The notes under the pieces are model-generated. The model saw nothing but the letters and a program-made list of their open reading frames with translations, was not told where the DNA came from and ran no database searches. Source: Panulirus ornatus (taxonomy: Eukaryota > Arthropoda > Malacostraca > Decapoda > Palinuridae). From it: DNA of 64,000 nt. Within the stretch, counting starts at the first letter, position 1, and every line of letters begins with the position of its first letter. Made by a program: the position numbers and the translations under genes. The stretch is taken from assembly GCF_036320965.1 (NCBI RefSeq), contig NC_092262.1, positions 4,139,587 to 4,203,586 on the forward strand, given 5' to 3'. This document shows positions 24,120-36,000 of the stretch, piece after piece.

Positions 24120-27100
24120 GTTGGTCTTGGAGATAGCAGATCATATTTTCTATTTGCTTCTTGTCCAGTTTGTAGTGTACTTGCAGAGAAGACCAAAGAC
24201 TCTAGCTTGTGAAGATAATCAGGGTGTCACAATGCTTACTTTTTACTCTATAACTGAGGGATTTTCACCAAAATAGGGTGAACATTTCTGTCTTGATTTG
24301 TGTCTTCCATGACTAAACAGAAGATAAAGGTGTAAATTGGATCTAGTCCTCAGTACATAAATGTTCCATTATGGTTCTGAAGTGTAATTGCAAAAGGTTA
24401 TCAGGTATTCAGAGCTTCTTAAGGTGATAGTGAAACTAACTTGTTTTCATTCTAGATTGAAAATAAGACCTAGAACTTGGTGTTCAGGGTGGGTATGGTG
24501 ATCTCATAGTAGTGGATAAACTTGCAACAACCAGCATTGCTTGAGCTAAGTCCCATCAAATTGCAGCTTAAAGTTATTTTGGTAAATTGATCTACAAATC
24601 AGTTTAGGCTGAAGAGATCGATAATACTATCTAGCTTTGTCAGGTAACTTAGCAGGGACATTGGTTTCCTACTTCATTTAAAGGATCAGAAGCTACTGGA
24701 AAGTTATTCTTATGTGGACTAAAGTTCTTAATCTGTGACTCATAATTTCAGCCATTTTTTTATTATATTGATGCATATTCTTTTTCTTCTGATAAAAGAA
24801 TCTGTTGACATGGTACATCTGATCTTTTATAAAAGAAATGGAATAACTTCGGTTTTGCTTCTGGTAGTATCAATATTTTATACACTTTAAACAGTATTAT
24901 GGGCATTTTACATGTATAGTTTATTTGTCATGTCCATGTCAAAAAAGTATATTCTTAATTGTTGTGTTGAAAGACTACTTAAAACTACAGGTATTCAAAG
25001 CCAAAGTGTGAAATTTGAAGCCATATTACACTGCTGTATTTCTTCTAATTTTTTGTACAACTTCCAGATATATGAAAGAAGATTGTAAATAATGTGGAAG
25101 TCTGTTACATATGCTTATTAAGAATATGAATAATATATTCATCCCCACCATATGTAACAATTAAAAGCTAATATAAATCAGTCTGAAATAGTTGTACAAT
25201 AGGTTATGGTAAATATGGCCATGGAATATATCCTTCAGTGTGTCTCAAGAATTATGACACGGTGCTCTAGCAATGGCCTCCTTGTTGAATATATAGCATT
25301 CAGATGGTATCCCACCCCCTTGAGGCCGTAAGCAACATACTGTCCACAAATGTACGAGAACTTTTGTGTGTAAGTGTTGTAAAGCATACTATTTGTTTCT
25401 GTGTTACCAGCGACTTGGAAATTTGACAGTGGTACATATGTGGCAAGTATTTCAGACAAGTAATTAAGCAGGTACTTTAAGTCGGCCACTTCTATTTAGT
25501 TTCATACTGTCGATGATGGGTCCTGCAAAGAAATCTTGGGAACCTGCCGGCATCATTGCGTGCAATCCTCTAGAACTGTAAGTAGGCTTTTGTACTCTTT
25601 TGTAAATGCCTTTCATTAGATAGTTATTTTTATTCTAATCAATACCTTTTGCACAGGACAGATTTCAGACTGTTAGGTGCTTGTCACACATTTAGCTCTT
25701 AAAGTGTGTCAATCAAATATGGTTAGTCATGGTAATCATATTGTGCTCTTCATTGTATGGATGTGGATGATCACTTCAGTTAAACTAATTCAGCTAATTA
25801 TTGCCATTGTTCAGAACATCATTGTCATTATCTCATAAGTTTTGAACACCAATTAGGAATAATGTTTTTCTTCCAGTGAGTTATGTTAGTGTTTTTGCAT
25901 ATGCATGTTACACAATGAACAGTTGAATAGTGGGAGTGTACATATGTAATGTGTGAGAGATTTAGACAATGTTATGCATGGGAATAAGAATGCAATTATG
26001 ACTGAATGTTTAGCTTGTAGAATTTTTTTTTTTAAAGTGGCATTTTGTTAATAAAACATACATGACAAGCTAAAATGAAGAGCAAGTTTTACTTGTAGTA
26101 GAATTATAATTGTCTTTTCAGTTCCAGCTTTGCATTTTTTTTGGAGGTATGTAGAAATTTATTTTGAATCATTATCAAACTTTTGTGAAGTTTTCCCATA
26201 AAATCCATACTTTACCATTTAGGTCACAGCTTTTTGAAGAGCATAAACAGGTTTGAAATGAAACTGTTTGTAAACAGTATTAAATGAACTATGTATTGTA
26301 AGATCAAAATAGGCATAAAAATTTTTGTATGAGTGCACTTGCTGGCTCTCATGATAAAGAGTGCATCAGAGCCAGTGAACACTTGCAGGATATAGAGCAC
26401 AATTTTATCATGTGAGGCACAGAAATTTTTCCATTTTCACACGTGAATCCAGTATTAATGAATAGAATGAGTTACTTCCATTTTATTAAGAAATGTGTAT
26501 ATTAAGTGAATGTGAAGATGACTCTTAATTGTTATTTCAGTTTATCCATTTTCATAAGAAGTTCATCAAGAAATGCTCATTTGATATGGTAAATGATATA
26601 CTTTCAAGGTTAAAATAGAAAAAAGCTAATATCCTGTACACTGTCTCCCTCTTCCTTGGGGTAGCGCCTTCCAAATATGAAGACTTTGCATAGTCTGGGG
26701 CCTTAACTTACAGACTCTTTGGCTTTATTTTCTGCCATAGTGAAAAATATCCTGCCAGCCATGCCTGGCCATTTAATGGATGGATGGATCATATTCCTTG
26801 TACCGTGTTGTCCCATCCATAAGACCTTAAAAGTGATTTCATGATTGTTGGAAAGACTGGATATTGAAAAGTCTGTGTGTACCCCTCACTTATTTTCTGT
26901 GAACGAATGATGTGGGTCAAAACCATTTTATATGTATTGGTCTTTGGATATTTTGATTATGTAAATGGCATCCAGTTCTTCATTTCTCAGTCGTAAAACT
27001 GTTTTGTTTAAGCTAAATTTTGGCTGTGGCTGAGAAGATTTTGATTGAAAACTCAACATATTCTTTCAAAATCTGGCATTTTTTGTACTTTGTTGAGAAG

Positions 27101-29330
27101 TGAGAACTTGTTATTTAAAACTAATCATGTTTTTCATTTGTACCAAAAGTGAAATGTGGAACAGTTTTGGGTATCTTTATTTTAAATGATATATCAACTT
27201 AACAGCAAGATTGAAATGACAAATAATGTTTTTTGTATATGATATTATTGCTTAAATTGAAATACATTTCAAATTTTGTTGCTGTCTACTGACACTTTAA
27301 TAAATGCTAGAAACAGTCAGGATTCGTTTAATGTATTTAGTAAATCTTACTGTTCTTCTGGGTTTTAGTCTTTTTAAATGTGCCTTTCTTTGGCATGATT
27401 CATTAACTCAAAATAGAGTGATTTGTGTGTTGTATGTGCCAGTGAGCTAAATTTATATAAGACATTCAGACTCTCATTTGTTTTTTAAAAGTGAAAGGCT
27501 TTTTGTTTCCATCATGAAGTATTTCTTATGATTGTACATTATTTCTGATGTAGCATAATCAGTTTTCCTGTCTTGCTGAATTGAGTTTATCAAAAAACTG
27601 TCCATTATCAGAAGTTACATATCATTTCAAAAAAAAAAAAATGAAAAGTACTCATGTGATATATTTTTGAATGAATGCATAATTGTGTACAGGGAGTAAA
27701 TGTGATTAAACCCTAATGTCGTGTATGGTGAGTGTCTGGATGTGTGCGGGCAAAGATGACCGTTGATTGTGTGCAATAAAGGGACATGTATAGAAGTTTT
27801 GATCTGGTTGTGAATGACATGAATGGGTGCAGCCTTAGCTTGTACTACTACCACATGACCAGCCACTATCTGTGATAAACGGCAGGGCGCCACGCTCGGC
27901 CTTCATGTCATGGCTCAGTCTCAATAAACTTAAGTCACAGTCCACTTTGGTTTTGTTAATTTTCTTTAACATTTATCTCCACCATGAGGTCTTGATATTG
28001 AGCCCTGATAATGCAACATATTTGAAAAACTGATATATATCCCCATGATGTTTAGAACAGGAAAGCTATTGCCTCCATTATCAGTATGGGTATAGATGTA
28101 TAAAGATGGCTGCAGACCCATAAAAGAAAATGAAGTTACCTGAATAAATTAATAGAAAAATATGTAAATACAATTCATACATATAAATATATAGAATGTA
28201 TGTATGTATATGAATTACAATTCGCAAAGCCCATTTTATGAGGTTCTTGCAGATTCAAAGCAGCTCTGATTAAGAGTGGAGCAGTGATGAACTTCTGGGG
28301 TGACGTGCTTAACAAGACTCTGCTTAATTTTGTTCATTGACAAGACACAATCATGTGCAAGATGCAGGCGCTCCAGTAACACATGTATAACTTTTCGTAA
28401 ATGCAGTGTCTGTAGCCAAAGGCATTTTGGTATTCAGGTAAGAGTTCCAAAAATGTTTAATCTTTAGAATAGCAATGTGCAGCATTTGAGATTTGACGTA
28501 TTTTGGAAATGCCAGTATGAGCCACATTGTAGTTTGGACCTGTTGTCCCCATAATAGTTTAGAGTGCCATTTTTATCAAGAATAAACCTTGATATAATGA
28601 TCCTTAGTTTGGTTAAAGATGTCAACAGTCATAACTTGGGATGGACATAATATATCAAGACTCAAGTTCGATTGCAAGTGTCATGTTTCTGTTATTCCCA
28701 CCATGAATATCTAAAGGTCCTCGAGGTATGGATTTTTTGTGTAATCGATACTGAAGGTCTGAGAGGGTTGATTGTATTATTGATCTAATTGCAAATTTCA
28801 TATTCTGGAAAATGCATGATTTTAAGAATTGTGTCAAAATGTATGAAGAACAGTAAGCTGATAAATTTGTTTACTGAAATTACCTTGGGAAAATTCAGCG
28901 GTAATCTAACTTGTTACAGTCCTTCAGTATTCATATTGCGTTCTTTAAATGAAATAATTGAAATTTGAAGAGAAAGCATGTATACATCTCTAAATGTTCC
29001 CTTTGCGGAAACCCAAAAATAGATTCAGAAAATCATGAGTGAGGAATTACAGCATTATCAGTCTTATAGTGAAAACCATTTAATGATAATATTTCAGGAC
29101 CACTCAAGTGAAATTACATATTTTACGAGTCTTTCATAAGTCAACAATCTGATCATTTATTATTTTTAGTGATTTTTTTGCTGCATTTCTTTAACATATG
29201 TTTAAGCATTTAGTAATTTATTCGTGTGTATAACTGGACTTTCGCATCGTATTTACATATTTGATATAATTCAGAAAAATGTTGGTTTGTGTCGTAATGT
29301 TCATTAAGTCCGAAAATGAACTTGCGGAGT
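24120..29330. other. Intergenic / possible extended 3' UTR, no gene recognised
   Basis: AT-rich and free of long frames. Further AATAAA sites occur near 26050, 27295, 27769 and 27924, so longer USP22 3' UTRs are possible. The minus frames at 25235-25489 and 27627-27893 carry no family signature. No LINE core copies are seen. Confidence 0.5.
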
Positions 29331-29334
29331 GAAC

Positions 29335-29409
29335 ATGGCGTCCATAGCAACTAAGATGGCGTCCTTAGCAACCATGAAAGATAACCGAGATGCTAAAAGT
29401 ACTTTTTAA
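29335..29409 (+). promoter_or_regulatory. Tandem 21-bp motif with YY1-like and X-box-like cores; 24-codon ORF
   Basis: ATGGCGTCCATAGCAACTAA and ATGGCGTCCTTAGCAACCAT stand in tandem (period 21). Each joins a YY1-like ATGGCG to an RFX/X-box-like TAGCAAC. An ORF of 24 codons (MASIATKMASLATMKDNRD and on) starts at 29335. It may be a promoter or first exon of an unrecognised transcript. Confidence 0.3.
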
Positions 29410-30229
29410 AGACCCCAAATATTGTACGTGATATAATTTATACCATTAGATCAGAGAACGTGGTATCTCTGACTCATTTGAATTTAATTCTTTGAAGTAG
29501 TTTACGTCTAATTTCACCAGAATAGCTCTATTTCTTGTAAATAATTCTTCAAGAAAGTGATATGTAGTAAGGTTCTACATGGTGCTACAACTGGGATCAA
29601 TATTGAGCGTTGTAGCCGCTGGCAATATTAGTTTTCTGACAAGAAACCTCTTGATCGGCAGCGTGTGAGATTCTGACAAAGCCCATGGAACAAAAATGTC
29701 TTTAGAATTTTGTTCCATTCATAGTTAGGCCATTAGAGAATAATTATACCCGTGATCCGGTCATTAGAGAGACGAAACATAAGGCGTTTAGCAAATGACC
29801 ATATGTAGTTTAGTACGCTACAAACCTTCTCGTATGTATTACTTCAATATATTTTCATGTGCGTAGTTACGTATTGGTTTGGCCCTCATGTAATCACTTC
29901 TCTTAAATCTTATTTTGCTATCGTGATATTAGTCGTAGAATTTCAATCTATTCGTATATTTTTTTCTTGCAAGCTTTCTCTTTAACGCTAATACATCCGT
30001 TGCTAAATCATATAAGAATTAAACGCATATTGTGATGGTGTTATCTTTAAATAATTATAGTCAAAGACAGTTTACATTTTCATTTGGGATTCAGACAATG
30101 TCTGTCCAGCAGGACATAAATAAAGATATTTACCTTACAAGTTTAACACGAACTTGTTATATTCTCTTAAGTTACTATGGCCACACAACATGTACGACAA
30201 GATAATGCAGCGTCTGAAAATATCTTTTT

Positions 30230-30870
30230 AAGAAAATAAGAAGTAAGATAATAAGAAGAGAAACACAATTAGGAAGAGGCTACTCCTGGACCAGTGCTCA
30301 ACCAGATCATACCGCACTTAGTTTTTCGAATCGTTTTCATTTAAAGAAAATGTTACGTCACAAGTATATTTTACTTAACTGTGCCTGAATGAATATATTA
30401 TCAGACACGATGAGTAGATTTGCTGAAACGTGATGTGTTCAAATGTAAAATAGGATAAAATACATGAGAACAAGACTTTACCTAACCTTCCGATGTTTAC
30501 GAGATGTTAGTCGTTTTTTAATAGTTTTCTGGTAAAATACTATTATATTACAATGATATCCTATTCATACTGTGCTTGATATAATGCATTCACGGAAATG
30601 TAATATATTTTTGCTGAAATGCCGTACGTACCACAGTGGATTATAGGATAAAATCATGAAAATAATCGACTTTTCGCTCGCTTTCTTTCTGTTCAAACAC
30701 GTCGCCGTCATCGCTTTCCGAGTGATTTTCAATTAAAAGAAAACTTGTATCACAATCATTTTCTATCCTAATTGATTTAAATGAATACTTGAATGGAAAT
30801 GTACAATGTTTTTGCTGTAACTACCTGCCTTTTAGTGTAAAATGTGTTGATATATGGTAATTTACCTTCG
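30230..30870. repeat. Three diverged ~190-200 bp tandem units
   Basis: TTTGCTGAAACGTGATG (near 30420), TTTTTGCTGAAATGCCG (near 30605) and TTTTTGCTGTAACTACC (near 30806) sit in similar surroundings. ATAGGATAAAAT is shared by the first two, and a TTAAA-GAAAA block precedes at least two. Spacing is about 187-200 bases. Confidence 0.4.
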
Positions 30871-31010
30871 GCGCTCTGTGTTTCAGGCTCGACAACCCTC
30901 AATATATAAGTGGTAAAATGGTTTTGATGAGGATTTTCTGAAATGTTATATATCCCGTGAAGTATGGTACTTTATTACCCTAATTTGTTGTTCCATTACC
31001 CTAAAAAAAG

Positions 31011-31115
31011 ATTTGGGTCAACCCATACACGAGGCATATCACAAATGATTTCTTGGTCGAAAATCAAGGGTCGACCTGTACACGAGGTAGATTTATAGAC
31101 GAGTATATACGGTAG
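31011..31115. mobile_element. Possible DNA-transposon/MITE end
   Basis: GGTCGACCTGTACACGAGG and GACGAGTATATACGGTA resemble the paired GTCGAC/ACGAG/TATATACGGTA ends I recall from pogo/Tigger-like elements. A similar half (CAACCCATACACGAGG) lies 50 bases left. The opposite terminus was not found, so the assignment is weak. Confidence 0.3.
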
Positions 31116-32539
31116 GTCACTTTCTTGCACTTATTTCATGCATCTAATATTCCCTTCTGAACCTTACGCATCTCCCAACCATTCGTCAATTTCTCTAATA
31201 ATTCTGCTTTCTGTCAGTTGGAGATAAAATGACAATCGAATGTACAAAAGTCCATTTTTTCTTACCTAGTCTGCAATTATCAATGTATTATCAATAGGTA
31301 TGTTTATATATCGTCTGTATTCTGGTCTACTGTTTTCACTATATTTACAAATGCATTTATCTACGTAGATAAGGGGTACTTTAAATGAAGTTTTCTCATT
31401 AATAGTTTAATTACGTTTGTAAAAGAATTCATCTAAACTCTCATACCGTAGTATTAGAACAGTAAGATGGTCAGAAAGTGAAAATCAAGAACCACTCGAG
31501 GGAGAATTGAAATATGTAACAATTTTGGATGATTTATGGCAACGGGCTCGAAAAGGTGTTCATTGCATATAACTAATAATGACATATCTATCTTATATAT
31601 TTTATCTTGCTTCTCGTTAACCCATATTATAGGTTCCCCAAACACTAATTTATATAATGTCATTACGTTATAAGCCGACCCTGAACTGTATTATATTACG
31701 TTGTTTACGAACTGCATTATGTACTGCCTATCACTGATCTTTATAATTCATTAATTATTCTGAATGAGTTTCATGTCTTAGTAATCACCTACTCATATAT
31801 CATATATCTCATGTTAATAAGTTTCATTTCTTACCAAAATATGTCTCCGTGATGGGGTTCCAGAATGACAATAGTGTTATTTCGTTGCTATTATTATGGC
31901 ACAAAGTTGTCTATAGAAGTTATATATATAATTTGATGAGACTGCTTGTAGAACTATGTTGCTTATAATATCAATTAATCTGTTGAGTTCACATGGATAA
32001 GGGAATTTTCTTCTATAATCACCATTTACCGATAGATTGATAGACCTCATACAACCATCTGTTTGGTCACACGTATTCTGGGTTGTATTGCCACACTAAC
32101 AGTCCACGTGGGAGGAAAGGTGAGTCTGGGATACAATGCAACACCACTCTGGGATATTGATCCCAAAAGATGGGACTGAATTACTCCCAAAGTAATTAGA
32201 GAGGAAGGTGAATTAATTCAGACCCCCAGGTCGTGTTTGTCTATCCCTGGCCTTCAAAAAACTCTTAATTTCTTCCTAACTTTAAAGCTAAGATAATTTT
32301 CCAATAACATACACGAGTGTAAGAGTGATTCCTAGTACCGTTCATGTAGATAATTATGAAATTAAGATTGGATTTAATGAGAGCTTTATCGTCTTAATTG
32401 TAAGGTCGTTAGAAGAGGAAAAGCATAGACGTCCCAAGGTAAATATACTGGCTGAGACATAGATGATAGTTAGCTCGATAGATGACATTTGACGTTGATT
32501 AATGATTTATTAAATGTATTTGTAGTGATTTATGATGGT

Positions 32540-32775
32540 GGCGGCGGCCTGGCGTTGGCAACACTGGGTGGGCGGCTCGTGGGCCCCCCCCCCAGACCTG
32601 ACCCACCCCACCCGACCCCCCACCTGACGTAAACATACTCTGTCTACCACAAACATCAACAGCCTCTACCACAGCAACCAGCCACTCTACCACACCAGCA
32701 GCAGCAGCAGCCTCTCTCTACCACATTTCCCGTCGTGTTGGCTGGGATATATGTGAGTGTGGCGTGTGTCCAGCC
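32540..32775 (+). promoter_or_regulatory. Probable SCYL3 promoter / 5' UTR
   Basis: G+C-rich. It carries TGGCAACACTG at 32556-32566, identical to the motif before USP22, C-rich tracts at 32584-32620, CRE-like TGACGTAA near 32626, and a (CAG)n patch near 32697-32711. The leader contains an ATG immediately followed by a stop. Confidence 0.5.
32751..32756 (+). promoter_or_regulatory. Start-stop uORF (ATG TGA) before SCYL3
   Basis: ATGTGA lies 20 bases before the SCYL3 ATG. Start-stop elements can stall initiating ribosomes and reduce translation downstream. It matters only if the transcript begins upstream of it. Confidence 0.4.
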
Positions 32776-32832
32776 ATGGGCAACACTGACAGTGCACTGG
32801 GACACCTGGAGGTGGAGAGGGAGAATGGCTCC
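32776..32832 (+). CDS. SCYL3: SCYL3 exon 1 (residues 1-19), myristoylation signal
   Basis: MGNTDSALGHLEVERENGS with donor GTAAGT. Gly2 with a small residue at position 6 fits N-myristoylation. Start context CAGCCATGG is strong. Confidence 0.85.
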
Positions 32833-32996
32833 GTAAGTTATTATTATATTATTATCTTAATGTCCTGCTGTGGGGACGGGTGGGATGTCTCATATCCCAT
32901 AAATGTCTGGGACAGAAGTGTTCTCAGGGGTTGTATTGGTGTATTGATCGTAATTATATGGGAAAAATTTGTCGTTTGTGGGTTCGTCACTTTATA

Positions 32997-33027
<31 letters not shown>

Positions 33028-36000
33028 ATATATATATATCGGTATGAGATTGGAGGTGAATAGGTTATCCCAGGGATGTTGGATCCCAGGTAATATATCT
33101 TGGGAATGTTTATATCCCAGAGGGACTTTGCGATCTATGAACATTTTGGGAGTTGTGGGATAACTTAAGAAAATATGATAAACCTAGTTTATCATAGCAT
33201 GATATAACCTAACCCACCAAAATCTAACATATAAACATTTGTGAATGTGTATTACTCCCTCCCTAGTGGTCGATTCCTGGCTTTCTGGGTAGGATATTGC
33301 TAGAAATGTAACTTTCCAATGTAATTAACCTTGTTTTGCAATGATATTATACTGTGTGAAGAATACATGTAGAATGCTGGGACGTGATTGTTATAATGCT
33401 TTTTTGTTACGGCAAAAAATAGCTCAGCAGTGGGGAGGGCTGGTAGGAAATATATGGTTGAACGCTGTTTAGTAGATGAAGCAATTTTAGAAATTATTAG
33501 AATCTAAGAGAACTTCCCCAAAATTCTAACAGCTGTTATTTACCACATTTTTAGATTTATTTGGTAATTGTGGTTCGTATAATCTGCCTTGTTTAATATA
33601 CTGTAGATGTGCGTAAACAAGTGGCCATCCGAAAGAAGACTTTTATGATCATTTCCACCAGAGTTAATATATACATATATTTTTTGATACATTTTTTATG
33701 ACAAAATTGTTTAGAAAATTACTTTGTGAGCTCTTAGATGAGAATGCTTCAAAGAAAATCTTTTTCCACACACACACGTTTCACCATTTAGGGATGCAGA
33801 CAGTGTTAGAGACAAGTGTTAGCCATGTCAACAAAAACAGTAAAAATTGATATAGGTCTTGCCCCTGGGGAAATTTAGGTGATGTTTCCCAAGGTTCTGT
33901 TAATTTCTCAAAGTATTTCCCTCACTTATTAAGTAATCCCTTATTATTCTTAAATCTGTTATATCCCTCCCCACTATCAAGTTACTTATTATCACGCAAG
34001 GAAATGAATTCATTGTACTAGTCACACTTCAGTCTTATTCTCCATGCAATATACCACCATTGTAAAACAGATGTTTCTGGCAACTTTGAACAACAACTTT
34101 CAGGTTGAACCTATACGGTGCACATGGACGGCACCAGCTTTGCCTGTTACCATAATTAGTTTTTCACCAACATCTCAGTTTTCATAACACTTGTGGAACC
34201 AGAATACCCAAGGGAATTAGATGGGGGTCTAGTTAGTCCTTCAGGGAATTAGGAAAGTCAGTATCTGAAACAGGGATTGTTCCAAGGAATATTCCATTAC
34301 CAGTAAATTCTGTAAACCTTAGTAAACCGTCTTGCCAGTTTACCCAACCTTGTGAGGCACCATTTAAAATCTATTATCTCATGAGTTACCTGGCTTTGAC
34401 AGAGAACTGATAGCACTTTTTAACCAGTTGACTATCTAAGGTTTGTAGTGTATGCTTATTGCCTCAGCCTTTAATCCTAGAAATGTTAATAAACTGTCGT
34501 ACTGTATGCCGTTGAGATTTCTAAGTTGCAGCCATTATAGCCAGCATGTCATGGACAGTGAAACCTTGGCATGATGCTTAAGTATGTAAATCTTTATGTG
34601 CCACTGTTGTTTAAATCTAGGGCATCCCCAGTGGCTCGAATGCACGTTTCTCTGTCTAAATTCAGTTGTTTTTGTAGTTTGGTTATTCTTCAAATATTTT
34701 CCCACAAAGTCTTGGATACTTACATTGAGTATCAGTGTGGGGTGTACTGTCTTCCTGCAACAGTGATCCGTGGGTGATTGAGTTTTAAAATTTTTTTTGG
34801 GGGGGAATTCATTAGAGATGCAGTTGATGTATTGGATCTATATATGGCCTATTCACATATTGGTGATATAGTTTCTTCCTTATCCCCCATAAAATGTGCA
34901 TGTATATGATGACAGTACTTAGATGGTTAAGTAATATTCCCTCATCTTATTAAAGTTACAACTTTATCATATCTTGTAGTAGATAATGTAAAGAATTGTT
35001 ATTGGCAATGACCTGTTAGTACACTTTTGAAACAGTCAGAATAATAAGCTGTGTTTCAGGTTTATGAAGATTGGACAATGGCCCCCGGGGATTTAGAGGG
35101 AGTACCGGTAACTGTGTTCTCTGCCGCTCACCCTCCATCCTCTCGCAAGCGGCCATATATTGAAAGAGCTTTACAGGTGATGGGACTTAAGTGCTGTGTA
35201 TGTTGTATGTAAGCTGTTATATTTTCTATTATTTTGAGGTTGTTTGTTAGTCTTTTAGCGGTTGAATGTACCTGATCTCCCTCATGGGATTGGGAATGGA
35301 TCTGATGATGGTGGATGTGCTAATAAAGTTTAGCATAGTGAACCCTTCTCTTAGCACAATGGTAATTTTCATTGCGGTTTTTACATACAGATTTATAAAT
35401 GATTCAGTGCTGTGAAGTGTGGCTCCTTTTGTACCACATTATTGGAAACTATTTGTGTACACATTGATGTATATCATTCATAACTAACTTACCAACAGGC
35501 ACAGTTTATGATGTATATTTTAGAAAATTATAAAGTACCATTAGGCAGTTCTATGACCTCATGATGTAAATTGTGTTAAGCCATTAGGGTGTAACTGGGT
35601 AATATATCAAGCAAGGGATTGGAATCTTAGTATGGGGAAGAAGGTCAGACAAAGATACATCAGCGCAGAATAAGCCATGTACCCTGTGCTGTTTGGATGG
35701 AAATCTTTGTAAGTTACAGTTGTGATAAGTGGTATTAAGTAACATTAAGTAATTATCATTTACTGTAGTTAGAGTAAGGTTGTCCAGTCATACACATTTT
35801 TCCCTTTGCCTTTAATGAAAAGAGATTACTGCAGAACAGTTACCCTTGAACTTGGGTACTCATAAGCTACCGAAATATGTTCATTATGAGGACTAGGAAT
35901 TTTACAAGATCAGAATATAGTACGACCAGACTTTAAAGAATATGCTTGATCTTTAAAGCATATCAAAAACTCTTCGTACTTTTTCTTTGTGGAATATGGC

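Larger units (their letters stand above)
29410..32539. other. Intergenic, no gene; diverged repeats
   Basis: Contains the diverged tandem units at 30230-30870 and the transposon-end-like block at 31011-31115. Otherwise AT-rich with no coding signal. Confidence 0.5.

Noticed and set aside
25235..25489. 84-aa minus-strand frame with protein-like composition
   Set aside because: It starts on a non-ATG codon, a stop lies close upstream, and no family or splice context supports it.
27627..27893. 88-aa minus frame ending in poly-Phe
   Set aside because: The end is an A run read in reverse and the rest has no family signature; more likely untranslated sequence.
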